Shown here: positions 24,955-33,287 of the stretch, piece by piece
Layout: each line of letters starts with the position of its first letter
How positions within the stretch are numbered: position 1 is the first letter of the stretch
Assembly (NCBI RefSeq): GCF_019966595.1
Contig: NZ_JAINFJ010000013.1
Coordinates: 15,049-79,048 of the forward strand
Source: Oricola indica
GTDB lineage: Bacteria; Pseudomonadota; Alphaproteobacteria; Rhizobiales; Rhizobiaceae
DNA: 64,000 nt
Direction of reading: 5' to 3'
Made by a program: the position numbers and the translations under genes
Notes under the pieces: generated by a model
The model's database searches: none
Seen by the model: only the letters and a program-made list of their open reading frames with translations
What the model was told of the DNA's origin: nothing

Positions 24955-25918
24955 TGGTGTTCGCCTCCAGCGAGCAACGGTCCGAAACGTCGGCGACACG
25001 CGGGTCCGTTGTCTGGTTGATTTCACCCGTAAACACGCGTTCGAACAAGCCTTCTTCCTTCAGGCCGGCGACCGCGCATTCGCAGAACGCTCGGCAGGTC
25101 TGTTCCGAATACTGTTCGACACAGGTCTGCGTGCAAGAGCGGATGAATGCCGCCTCGGGTTCCACCTCGGCTGGCGGGCTGACGAGGGAAAACAGATAGA
25201 CGCAGGCGATCAGCACCGGCTGGTGGACGAGATAGGTGACGAGGCTGTGCCGGCCGATGAACCGAAGGGCTCTCGTGACGATGTTCCCATGCGGGGGATG
25301 GTCGGCAAGATAGACTGTCGCTCCCGTGCCGATCAGCAGGCGCCCGATCGCCATGCCCGTCAACACGGCGCCGAACCACGGAAAGACCGGCACGAAATCG
25401 TTCGATCGCGGCGGGAAAGGCGAAAGACCGATCCAGAGAAGCAGGGGATGCGAGAACAACTCCGTCTTCCCCCAGAATGGAACGGATATCCATGCAGCGG
25501 CGATCACAAAGAGGGCGATTGCCGGCAAGCGCAGGAACAGCAGGCCCAGAACGCTCGCGACCGCGATCTGGTGCAGTATGCCGAAGAACACATAAGCGCT
25601 GGGTGTCGCGATCCTCGTCGCGACGGTAATCGCAAGCGCCGCGGCGGCAACCATCGCCAGCCTCTTGCCGTATCCGCGCCAGCGAATACCCTTGCCATGC
25701 GCGAGGACGAGACTGACGCCGACAAGGATCAGGAAGCTCGAGGCGATGCTGCGCGCGAACCACTTGAGCGGCCCGGTGCCGGCCGTGCCGGGGTCGAGAT
25801 AGCCGAAAAATTCGAGATCCCAGCTGAAGTGGTAGATCGCCATCGCGACGAGCGCGACGCCGCGCGCGAGGTCGATCCATTCGATCCGACGGGAAGGGCG
25901 GGTGCCTGTATCGGTCAT
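24944..25918 (-). CDS. DUF1624 (heparan-glucosaminide acetyltransferase-like) membrane protein with Cys-rich tail
   Basis: The 324-residue polytopic protein begins with the family signature RRIEWIDLARGVALVAMAIYHF, followed by about seven membrane segments including LVTYLVHQPVLIACVYLF. After the last helix there is a polar tail of about 65 residues with six cysteines in a CX3C-X8-CX3C-X-C arrangement (CTQTC and CRAFCEC) plus one more in DRCSLE. The domain is thought to transfer acyl groups across the membrane. The tail is probably periplasmic and disulfide-bonded; that part is inference. ATG 25918. Confidence 0.82.
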   Translation of the reverse strand: MTDTGTRPSRRIEWIDLARGVALVAMAIYHFSWDLEFFGYLDPGTAGTGPLKWFARSIASSFLILVGVSLVLAHGKGIRWRGYGKRLAMVAAAALAITVATRIATPSAYVFFGILHQIAVASVLGLLFLRLPAIALFVIAAAWISVPFWGKTELFSHPLLLWIGLSPFPPRSNDFVPVFPWFGAVLTGMAIGRLLIGTGATVYLADHPPHGNIVTRALRFIGRHSLVTYLVHQPVLIACVYLFSLVSPPAEVEPEAAFIRSCTQTCVEQYSEQTCRAFCECAVAGLKEEGLFERVFTGEINQTTDPRVADVSDRCSLEANTNGN

Positions 25919-26047
25919 TTTCGGATCGGGGCAATACCGTTCGTCATGCCACCAGATATCGCATGAGAAATCCGCGCTGCAAAGCGGTGCATGGTGCGCG
26001 AAAGGAGTGTATGGCGGAGACTGGCTTAGCCAATCGAAGATGTGACG

Positions 26048-26845
26048 ATGTTCTATTACCTGTCGAAGACAATGTGGCTGCTGATCCAGCCGGTCGGACT
26101 GATCTGCCTGATCTTCGCGGGCATTATCCTCCTTCTGTTGTTCAAGCGGCCCCGCATCGCCGCGTGGCTCGCCTTTCTCGGCCTCTGCTTCGCCCTTGTC
26201 GCGACGCAAACCAATGCCGGACGTTTGCTCCTGCAGCCATTGGAGAACCGGTTCGCACGACCGGACACTCCGCCCGCTTCGGACGAGATCGCGGGAATCG
26301 TGGTCCTCGGCGGCGCTTTCGACGGTCACGTGACGCGCATCCGCGGCGGGTTCGAACTCGGCGCTTCCGGAGACCGGATGGTCGAGGCCCTGCGTCTCGC
26401 GCGGCTCTACCCGGATAAACCGGTGATCGTTTCTGGCGGCGAGGCATCGTTGATCGGCCAGACGGAAGGCGACGCAGCGATCGCGTCACGATTTTTTGCT
26501 TCGTTCGGCATCCCGTCGGAGCGTGTTGTTCTCGAGGACAAGTCCCTCAACACCCACGAGAACGCGGTGCTGTCGAAAGCCGTCATGGAGCGATACGGCG
26601 AAGGCGACTGGCTGTTGGTCACGAGCGCATTTCACATGCCGCGCTCCATTGGCGCGTTCCGCGTGCAGGGTATCGAACCGGTGCCATGGCCGGTCGACTA
26701 CAAGACGGCCGGCACGGAAAGTTTTGCGGTCGGCCGTGACGACCCCACCGAGGCGCTTGTCGAAACGAACCTCGCCATCCGCGAGTGGATCGGCCTCGCG
26801 GTCTACGCGGCAACGGGGCGAATCAGCGATTTCTTCCCGCGTTGA
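26048..26845 (+). CDS. YdcF/ElyC-family (DUF218) envelope protein
   Basis: The 265-residue protein has two N-terminal membrane helices (LLIQPVGLICLIFAGIILLL and WLAFLGLCFALVAT) and a DUF218 domain from about residue 80: GIVVLGGAFDGH, PVIVSGGEAS, ERVVLEDKSLNTHENAV and LLVTSAFHMPRSIGAF. ElyC-like proteins act in envelope biogenesis and undecaprenyl carrier use. ATG 26048 is preferred, with GTG 26042 also in frame. It is divergent from the DUF1624 gene. Confidence 0.88.
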   Translation: MFYYLSKTMWLLIQPVGLICLIFAGIILLLLFKRPRIAAWLAFLGLCFALVATQTNAGRLLLQPLENRFARPDTPPASDEIAGIVVLGGAFDGHVTRIRGGFELGASGDRMVEALRLARLYPDKPVIVSGGEASLIGQTEGDAAIASRFFASFGIPSERVVLEDKSLNTHENAVLSKAVMERYGEGDWLLVTSAFHMPRSIGAFRVQGIEPVPWPVDYKTAGTESFAVGRDDPTEALVETNLAIREWIGLAVYAATGRISDFFPR

Positions 26846-27093
26846 CTCCCGCCCGGTCCGGGCGAAATTGCCCGCTTTCGGGAGGATATCAGACGAAAGT
26901 GGAAGCGCGTTAGCACGCTCGATCAGCGAATTGAAATCTCGACGGAATTCGAGATCGCCCCTTTCGCCTTGCGGATGACGCATGGCTGATCCTTGGTTTT
27001 TTGCGATTGCGAAGACGGTGGGACGGGTGTAGACGGCCGCCTCCAAGAGAGAGCGCGGGCACGCCGCGCCGAACAAAAATGGGGACAACAGTG

Positions 27094-27237
27094 ATGGATG
27101 AAAACGTCCAGAAGTCCTGCTGGGGCACCACGGCCTGGGCAGTTGCTGGTTTCGCCTGCTTCATGGTCATCGTGTACCTGATCGGGATGAATGATGTCGC
27201 CGAGGTAGCCGCTTCCTTCCCGCGGCAACCGGCTTGA
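27094..27237 (+). CDS. 47-residue single-pass membrane peptide
   Basis: A short ORF (ATG 27094, GGGGAC upstream; 27079 also possible) encodes one hydrophobic segment TAWAVAGFACFMVIVYLIGM between a polar N-terminus with one Cys and a short tail. Its membrane-peptide character and ribosome-binding site support it. The 248-bp region upstream, between the YdcF-like gene and this ORF, shows nothing else I can identify. Confidence 0.5.
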   Translation: MDENVQKSCWGTTAWAVAGFACFMVIVYLIGMNDVAEVAASFPRQPA

Positions 27238-27358
27238 TCCGAACACGGATTCGAAAAAGCGCCTTGGCTGTGTCGTAACGCGGCCAAGGCGCGTCGGAAC
27301 CCGGTTCGCGCCGCCGTCACAGTCTGCTAGCTTCCTGCCGTCAACAGCAGAAACGCAG

Positions 27359-28759
27359 ATGTTCCTTTCGGTCTTCGAACTCTACAAAATCGGTATCGGT
27401 CCTTCCTCCTCGCACACGATGGGGCCGATGTCGGCCGCCGTGCGTTTTCTCGACGAGATACGGCTGGGCGAATGGCCGCGGCCGGCCGGCGCGGAAGTCG
27501 CCGGGCTTTCGGTGTCGCTGCATGGCTCGCTCGCCTTCACCGGTGTCGGCCACGCTACCGACCGCGCGGTGATCCTCGGTCTTGCAGGCTATCAGCCCGA
27601 CGCGATCGACCCCGATGCGATGGACGACATCCTGGAGATGGTGAAGGCCGGAAAGTCAGTTTCGCCGCACGGGCACCCGACGTACCGCTTCGATCCGAAC
27701 GAGGACCTCGTCTTCGACAGGAAGGAAGCGCTGCCGGGGCACGCCAACGGCATGGCGTTTTCCGCCCGTGACGCCGACGGCAAGATGCTGCTGCGCCGGG
27801 TCTACTACTCGATCGGCGGCGGCTTCATCGTCAGCGAAGACGAACTGGCGCGCGTCAAGGCGGAAGCCGGCAAGCCGCGCAAAGGCGACGTGCCCTATCC
27901 ATTCGCGTCTGCCGACGAGATGCTGAAGATGGCGAAGAAGAGCGGATTGTCCATTTCGGCGATGAAGCGCGCCAACGAGGAAACCGGGCGCAGCCGCGCC
28001 GAGCTTGACGCTGAGCTCGATGCCGTCTGGGGCGCGATGGACGGCTGTATCGAGCGCGGTTTGCGCGGCGAGGGCATCCTGCCCGGAGGCTTGAAGGTCA
28101 AGCGGCGCGCGCGCCAGATTCACGAGAAACTGGAGGCCGACTGGCTATCCAACCGGCCGAACCCGATGCTCGCCAATGACTGGCTCGGCGCTTTCGCCAT
28201 GGCGGTGAACGAGGAGAACGCTTCGGGCGGTCGCGTCGTCACCGCGCCGACCAACGGTGCGGCGGGCGTGGTGCCGGCGGTTCTAAAATACATGGTCAAG
28301 TTCCATGAACTGACCAGCCCGGACGACGTCCGCAATTTCCTGCTCACCTCGGCCGCCATCGGTGGGCTGATCAAGCACAACGCATCGATCTCCGGAGCGG
28401 AGGTCGGGTGCCAGGGTGAGGTGGGCAGTGCGGCCGCGATGGCGGCAGCCGGGCTTGCCGAAGTCCTCGGCGGTACGCCCGAGCAAGTGGAAAACGCTGC
28501 CGAGATCGCGCTCGAACATCATCTCGGCATGACTTGCGATCCGGTAGCGGGGCTCGTCCAGGTGCCGTGCATCGAGCGCAATGCCCTTGCCGCGGTAAAA
28601 GCCGTCACGGCGGCGTCGCTGGCGCTGAAGGGCGATGGCACGCATTTCGTCCCGCTCGATGCCTGTGTCGAGACCATGCGGCAAACCGGCCTCGACATGA
28701 ACGAGAAATACAAGGAAACGAGCCAGGGCGGCCTCGCCGTCAACGTGGTGGAGTGCTGA
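27359..28759 (+). CDS. sdaA: L-serine ammonia-lyase (iron-sulfur dependent, single chain)
   Basis: The 466-residue enzyme deaminates L-serine to pyruvate. The beta-like N-terminal domain starts [20 protein letters not shown]. The alpha-like domain contains [16 protein letters not shown] and the Fe-S cysteines in [34 protein letters not shown] and DACVETM. Length is normal for the type II fused form. No regulator is adjacent. Confidence 0.96.
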   Translation: MFLSVFELYKIGIGPSSSHTMGPMSAAVRFLDEIRLGEWPRPAGAEVAGLSVSLHGSLAFTGVGHATDRAVILGLAGYQPDAIDPDAMDDILEMVKAGKSVSPHGHPTYRFDPNEDLVFDRKEALPGHANGMAFSARDADGKMLLRRVYYSIGGGFIVSEDELARVKAEAGKPRKGDVPYPFASADEMLKMAKKSGLSISAMKRANEETGRSRAELDAELDAVWGAMDGCIERGLRGEGILPGGLKVKRRARQIHEKLEADWLSNRPNPMLANDWLGAFAMAVNEENASGGRVVTAPTNGAAGVVPAVLKYMVKFHELTSPDDVRNFLLTSAAIGGLIKHNASISGAEVGCQGEVGSAAAMAAAGLAEVLGGTPEQVENAAEIALEHHLGMTCDPVAGLVQVPCIERNALAAVKAVTAASLALKGDGTHFVPLDACVETMRQTGLDMNEKYKETSQGGLAVNVVEC

Positions 28760-28844
28760 ACGGATCGCTTCCGCTGGTGTGCTGGCCTGTGGACGTATCG
28801 TTGCCATGCTTGACCGGCGGCGCGCGCGCAATAAACCATGTGCC

Positions 28845-29282
28845 ATGGCCCTGAACCTGATCAAGCTTTGTGTCGGAGCAGACAGCGTTGACGATCTCCG
28901 CGCCTGGATCGATTTTCGCCTCGCCGAAAAACGCGCGGCGGGCGAGCCGGCGGAAAGCATCCATACAACTCGCATGGTGCCCAAGCGCGGCGACGAAATC
29001 ATCGGTGAGGGGTCGCTGTACTGGGTGATCAAGGGGCGCGTTCAGTGCCGCCAGCGCATCACCGATATCCGGCCTTTCGTCGATGGCGAGGGGGTATCGC
29101 GGTGCCGGATCGTCCTCGATCCCGAGGTCGTGCTGACCCGCCCCCAGCCCAAGCGACCGTTCCAGGGATGGCGTTACTACAAGGCAGAGGACGTGCCGGC
29201 CGATATCAACGGCGACGACGAGGGCATGGAAACCTTGCCCGCGGACATGCGCAACGAACTCGCCGATCTTGGCCTGATCTGA
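28845..29282 (+). CDS. DUF1489 family protein
   Basis: The 145-residue product starts at ATG 28845 (MALNLIKLCVGADSVDDL) and contains HTTRMVPKRGDEIIGEGSLY and a WVIKG-RQ-I core characteristic of DUF1489, which is common in alphaproteobacteria and uncharacterised. The second half is acidic (INGDDEGMETLPADMRNELA). It lies 85 nt downstream of sdaA on the same strand. Confidence 0.85.
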   Translation: MALNLIKLCVGADSVDDLRAWIDFRLAEKRAAGEPAESIHTTRMVPKRGDEIIGEGSLYWVIKGRVQCRQRITDIRPFVDGEGVSRCRIVLDPEVVLTRPQPKRPFQGWRYYKAEDVPADINGDDEGMETLPADMRNELADLGLI

Positions 29283-29338
29283 TCGCGCATGTATCTCATT
29301 TGCCTTGCAACCCGACGGTAAAGCGCCACATTTTCCCC

Positions 29339-30067
29339 ATGGCCAAGTCGGTATCGAAAACACGAAGCAATAAAATCGCCGAAGCGAAATCATCGCGAGG
29401 CGACATCGCCGCATTCCTCAAGGCGGCGAAGACCGCCGGAAAATCCGCAACGGGAAACGGACGGATCGTCCTTGCGCTCGACGCAACGATGAGCCGTCAG
29501 CCGACATGGGATCTCGCCTGCTCGATTCAGGCCGAGATGTTCGAGAGCGTTTCGGATATTGGTAGCCTGCTGATGCAGCTTGTCTATTTCCGGGGGCTCG
29601 GCGAGTGCCGCGCCTCGAAATGGGCCGAGGACGGCAAGACGCTCGCTTCGATGATGTCGCGTATCGAATGCCGTGGCGGGCACACGCAAATCCTGAAAGT
29701 TTTGAAGCACACCGCGAAGGAACACTCCCGCAACCGGATCAACGCGCTCGTCTATATTGGCGATGCGATGGAGGAGAATGTCGATGACCTCGTTCAGGCC
29801 GCCGGCGAACTCGGCCTGCATGGCATTCCGGTGTTCATCTTTCAGGAAGGTCATGATCCGTCCGCGGAATACGCCTTTCGGGAAATCGCCCGGGTGACGC
29901 GCGGCGGCTGGTTCCGATTCGACCGCTCCGCCGCATCCGTTCTGTCGAAACTCCTGTCGGCAATCGCGGTCTATGCGACCGGCGGTCTCAAGGCGCTCGA
30001 AAGCCGAGGGTCGCGCGAGGACAGATTGTTGCTCGCACAGATGTCGGGCGATGGAGGCAAGAGATGA
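29339..30067 (+). CDS. VWA-domain-like protein
   Basis: The 242-residue cytoplasmic protein has a von Willebrand A-type fold. The first strand and metal site read RIVLALDATMSRQPTWDLA (DxTxS instead of DxSxS), followed by MQLVYFRGLGECRAS and INALVYIGDAMEENVDDL, and GIPVFIFQEGHD. It overlaps the membrane J-domain gene by 4 nt (ATGA), so the two are translationally coupled. The biological target is unknown. Confidence 0.8.
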   Translation: MAKSVSKTRSNKIAEAKSSRGDIAAFLKAAKTAGKSATGNGRIVLALDATMSRQPTWDLACSIQAEMFESVSDIGSLLMQLVYFRGLGECRASKWAEDGKTLASMMSRIECRGGHTQILKVLKHTAKEHSRNRINALVYIGDAMEENVDDLVQAAGELGLHGIPVFIFQEGHDPSAEYAFREIARVTRGGWFRFDRSAASVLSKLLSAIAVYATGGLKALESRGSREDRLLLAQMSGDGGKR

Positions 30068-30762
30068 CCATACTGATTCTTTTGGTCGGCATTGCCGCCT
30101 TCACGATCCTCGGCCTGTACTTCTTCGCATCGGCATCGCCGGCTCAGGTGGCGCGTACCCTGCACCTCGCGGGGCCGGCAGCGCTGGCCATACTCGGGGG
30201 CATCCTGAGTGTCGCAGGGCGCATCAGCGTCGGTGCGCCTTTGGTGATGATGGCTGTCGCCTGGTACGGCCGTCAGCGACGCCGCATCGGTCAGCAGAGG
30301 ACCGGAGGACAAAAATCGACGGTGCGATCGGCCTGGCTTGAAATGGAGCTGGACCACGACAGCGGCGATATGGACGGACTGGTTCTCGTTGGCCGTTTCG
30401 AGGGGCGCAGGCTCTACGAGATGAGCGACGCGGACCTGATGGATCTCGCGGCCGACCTCAGAGACGACCGCGAAAGCGCCGAATTACTGGAGGCGTATCT
30501 TGACCGCCGAATGCCGGGCTGGCGTGACGACGCTGATCCGGACGTTGGTGCGGGGCATGGAAGCACGCATGGCACGGGCCCCATGACACATGAGGAGGCC
30601 TACAAGATCCTTGGCCTTGAACCGGGCGCGTCCGCTGTTGAGGTCCGAAAGGCGCATCGAAGCCTGATGCAGCGCGTTCACCCCGACCTCGGAGGCAATG
30701 CTTTTCTGGCGCAGCGGGTTAACGAAGCGCGCGACGTTCTTCTGCGTGATCATACTGATTGA
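30064..30762 (+). CDS. Membrane-anchored J-domain protein
   Basis: The 232-residue protein has two N-terminal hydrophobic helices (ILLVGIAAFTILGLYFFA and a segment around AALAILGGILSVAGR), a polar linker with LMDLAADLRDDRESAELLEA, and a C-terminal J domain (about residues 175-232) with EEAYKILGLEPGAS and the HPD motif in MQRVHPDLGGN. This layout resembles TIM14/DjlC-like cochaperones that recruit DnaK at the membrane. It is coupled to the VWA protein gene. Confidence 0.88.
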   Translation: MTILILLVGIAAFTILGLYFFASASPAQVARTLHLAGPAALAILGGILSVAGRISVGAPLVMMAVAWYGRQRRRIGQQRTGGQKSTVRSAWLEMELDHDSGDMDGLVLVGRFEGRRLYEMSDADLMDLAADLRDDRESAELLEAYLDRRMPGWRDDADPDVGAGHGSTHGTGPMTHEEAYKILGLEPGASAVEVRKAHRSLMQRVHPDLGGNAFLAQRVNEARDVLLRDHTD

Positions 30763-30815
30763 ACCCTTCGATACTCGATACACATTCAAACGGTTTCAGA
30801 CGGCCCGGCCGCGCC

Positions 30816-32153
30816 TTACGAATTGTCGAAGGCGAGGCAGGAGTATTTGTACTTCTTGAGAGCGCTGCACGCGGACCATGCAGCCGACTTCGAGCTGAAG
30901 CCGGAGAAGCGGGCGCGGTGATAGAGAATGCCGCTCTTCTCGAACTCCTCCACGAAAGGCGAGAGGCCCTCGAGAACCGAACCAGCGCGCTCCTGTGCAG
31001 TCCGCAGGTAGTCGACGGCTTCGCCCTGACTGGGAAGTGAAGCGATCTGGATCACCCAGCCGCTGCGCGGCGCCGTGGCTGCCGTCTTGATCGTGTCAAG
31101 CGGAGCGGCGGCCGGAGCAGGGCGCGGCGCGGCAGGCTCGGCGGCATAGGCCGTCACCGTGGATGCGGCGACGGGAGTGCCGATGTCGCTGGGGCGAAGC
31201 GGGTTCACGGGAAGCGGAATATCGTCGGCGTCGAGCTGCGCGACGGTGACGGCCGCATTACCGAAATTCGTGCCGCCGCTGCGGGCGACGAGCATGCCGC
31301 GCTTGCGCTTGGAGCCCTTGTTCACATTGGCCGCCAGCAATTCCTGCATATGCGCATTGCGCGACGCGCCGGTCCGTCCGCCCATCACCACGGCGACGAT
31401 GCTGCGCCCGTTCTTGTGGACCGAGGTAACGAGATTGAAGCCGGAAGCGCGGGTGTAGCCGGTCTTGATGCCGTCGACGCCGCTGACCCGACCGAGGAGC
31501 CGGTTGTGGTTGCGCATGGTGGTGCGGCCGAACTTGAAGCTCTGGACGGAGAAATATTTGAACTGCCGGGGGAAGTGCTCCTGCAACGCGATACCGAGCG
31601 TCGCCATGTCGCGCGCTGTCGTGACCTGGCGCGAATTCGGAAGACCCGATGCGTTGCGGAACGTCGTCTTGGACATCCCGAGCGCGCGCGCCTTGGCCGT
31701 CATCATTTCCGCGAAATGGCTTTCGGTTCCACCAAGATGCTCGGCGATGGCGGCGGCGGCATCGTTGGCGGACTTCGTCACCAGGGAGAGGATTACATCT
31801 TCCACGGAGACGCTTTTGCCTGCCGGCACGCCGAGCTTCGTCGGCTGCATCGAGGCGGCGTGACGCGAAAAGGTAACGCGCGTGTTCTTGGTGATCTTGC
31901 CCTGTTCCATGGCTTCGAAAACCATGTAGAGCGTCATCATCTTCGTCAGGGATGCCGGATAGCGCGGCGAATCGGCGTAACGCGAATGAAGCGTCTTGCC
32001 GGTATTCGCGTCGATGACGAAGGAAGCATATTTGGGGTTCGCCTGCGCATTGGCGCCGAACGCCACGACGAGGAAAGTTGCCACGAACAGCGCAGATATC
32101 GCTTGCGCCATGTTCTGGAGGGACAGCGACTTACTGAAAAACACTTGAGACAC
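30816..32153 (-). CDS. D-alanyl-D-alanine carboxypeptidase with SPOR domain
   Basis: The 445-residue PBP5-type enzyme trims peptidoglycan pentapeptides. Serine-type motifs are SLTK (SxxK, about residue 69), SAN (about 128) and IKTG (about 230). A signal peptide (ALFVATFLVVAFGANA) precedes the catalytic domain. An Ala/Pro linker (about 330-360) leads to a C-terminal SPOR domain (SGWVIQIASLPSQGEAVDYL) that binds denuded septal glycan. GTG 32153 is the in-frame start; its Shine-Dalgarno sequence is weak. Confidence 0.93.
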   Translation of the reverse strand: MSQVFFSKSLSLQNMAQAISALFVATFLVVAFGANAQANPKYASFVIDANTGKTLHSRYADSPRYPASLTKMMTLYMVFEAMEQGKITKNTRVTFSRHAASMQPTKLGVPAGKSVSVEDVILSLVTKSANDAAAAIAEHLGGTESHFAEMMTAKARALGMSKTTFRNASGLPNSRQVTTARDMATLGIALQEHFPRQFKYFSVQSFKFGRTTMRNHNRLLGRVSGVDGIKTGYTRASGFNLVTSVHKNGRSIVAVVMGGRTGASRNAHMQELLAANVNKGSKRKRGMLVARSGGTNFGNAAVTVAQLDADDIPLPVNPLRPSDIGTPVAASTVTAYAAEPAAPRPAPAAAPLDTIKTAATAPRSGWVIQIASLPSQGEAVDYLRTAQERAGSVLEGLSPFVEEFEKSGILYHRARFSGFSSKSAAWSACSALKKYKYSCLAFDNS

Positions 32154-32299
32154 CCGTGGTTACGCTACATGGGGCGGCCCTGCTAACGAGCCGGAACTCA
32201 TGCAACCGTACCCGGAACAGCGTTACCAAGTCGTTTATGGTGACTAGAAAGTTACTGCCGTCCGTCGAGTTTTTTTCAAATGTCCCAAAATAAAATTTG

Positions 32300-32347
32300 T
32301 GCGCTGCAAACTTGCCCGTTGAAAAATTGTGCAGTGCACACTATCTT
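32300..32347 (+). promoter_or_regulatory. Phasin promoter with twin PhaR-like operators
   Basis: TTGAAA (32319-32324), a 17-bp spacer and TATCTT (32342-32347) form a promoter. Two matches to TGCRNYGCA lie here: TGCGCTGCA at 32300-32308 and TGCAGTGCA at 32330-32338. The second sits inside the promoter spacer, and their centres are 30 bp apart. PhaR, the repressor of phasin genes, recognises TGC/GCA inverted sites. Confidence 0.6.
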
Positions 32348-32413
32348 GTTGGCAAGCCCGGATGAGGCCCGAAACTGATCCGAAATCCAATCGCAATCCA
32401 ATTGAGGTTCGCC

Positions 32414-32746
32414 ATGATGAATTCGTTTGAAGACGCCAGCAAGGTTGGCAAGGAAATGATGGACAACTCCCTGAAGGGCTACGCTGCCATGACCAAGGGC
32501 ATGCAGGCCATCGCAACCGAAGCCGCCGACTACTCCAAGAAGTCCTACGAGGACGGCGTTGCCGTGTTCGAGAAACTGGCCGGCGCCAAGTCGCTCGAAA
32601 AGGCGATGGAAGTGCAGACCGACTACATGAAGTCGTCCTACGAGTCCTTCATCGCCGAGGCGACCAAGATGGGCGACCTCTACGCCGATCTCGCCAAGGA
32701 AGCCTACAAGCCGTTCGAAACCGCTATGGCTTCGGCTTCCAAGTAA
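32414..32746 (+). CDS. Phasin (PHA granule-associated protein)
   Basis: The 110-residue, almost wholly helical protein starts at ATG 32414 (GAGG upstream) and contains MTKGMQAIATEAADYSKKSYEDG and AKSLEKAMEVQTDYMKSSYES, the amphipathic repeat typical of phasin_2 proteins. It coats polyhydroxyalkanoate granules. Codon use is that of a highly expressed gene. It has its own promoter, paired operators and a strong terminator, so it is a single-gene unit. No pha synthase gene is in the window. Confidence 0.92.
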   Translation: MMNSFEDASKVGKEMMDNSLKGYAAMTKGMQAIATEAADYSKKSYEDGVAVFEKLAGAKSLEKAMEVQTDYMKSSYESFIAEATKMGDLYADLAKEAYKPFETAMASASK

Positions 32747-32781
32747 GCGATGCATTCACTTCGCCAAAATGGCGAATGCAG

Positions 32782-32816
32782 GGCCCGCGTGAGCGATCAC
32801 GCGGGCCTGTTTGTTT
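32782..32816 (+). terminator. Terminator of the phasin gene
   Basis: GGCCCGCGTGA pairs perfectly with TCACGCGGGCC around GCGA (32782-32807), followed by TGTTTGTTTT. Confidence 0.9.
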
Positions 32817-32933
32817 TGTGTGTAGCTATTTGTCGGCTTGCGCGGCTCCGGAGGGGGCTTAAAATCGTCACATGAATCCCTAAGTATCGAGTCCGGGCAG
32901 CCGGTCCCGGAGCTGTGAAACCGCAGGGCTAGA

Positions 32934-33287
32934 ATGAGAAATACGCCGCAGAGAATGCAGGCCGACAAGGGCAAGGACGGCGAGGGCGTCGGGCGGGGAA
33001 CCGCCGTCATCACGCGCACCAAGCCGAAGGTCAAGAAACCGAGTTTATACCGCGTACTCCTGCTGAACGACGATTACACGCCGATGGAATTCGTCGTTCA
33101 CGTGCTGGAGAGGTTCTTCCAGAAAAACCGCGAACAAGCCACGCGGATCATGTTGCATGTCCACAATCACGGTGTTGGTGAGTGTGGGGTGTACACATAC
33201 GAGGTGGCCGAAACCAAAGTGACGCAGGTGATGGATTTTGCCCGGCAGAACCAGCATCCGTTGCAATGCGTGATGGAGAAGAAGTAA
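32934..33287 (+). CDS. clpS: ATP-dependent Clp protease adaptor ClpS
   Basis: The 117-residue adaptor delivers N-degron substrates to ClpAP. The core [20 protein letters not shown] (N-degron pocket), [17 protein letters not shown] and [10 protein letters not shown] are all present. The N-terminal tail of about 35 residues is basic. ATG 32934 and ATG 32955 are both possible starts. Its stop overlaps the clpA start (TAATG). Confidence 0.95.
   Translation: MRNTPQRMQADKGKDGEGVGRGTAVITRTKPKVKKPSLYRVLLLNDDYTPMEFVVHVLERFFQKNREQATRIMLHVHNHGVGECGVYTYEVAETKVTQVMDFARQNQHPLQCVMEKK

Noticed and set aside
26846-27093. Possible gene between the YdcF-like gene and the 47-residue peptide
   Set aside because: Minus-strand ORFs here lack ribosome-binding sites and protein-like composition, so I leave the stretch unannotated.
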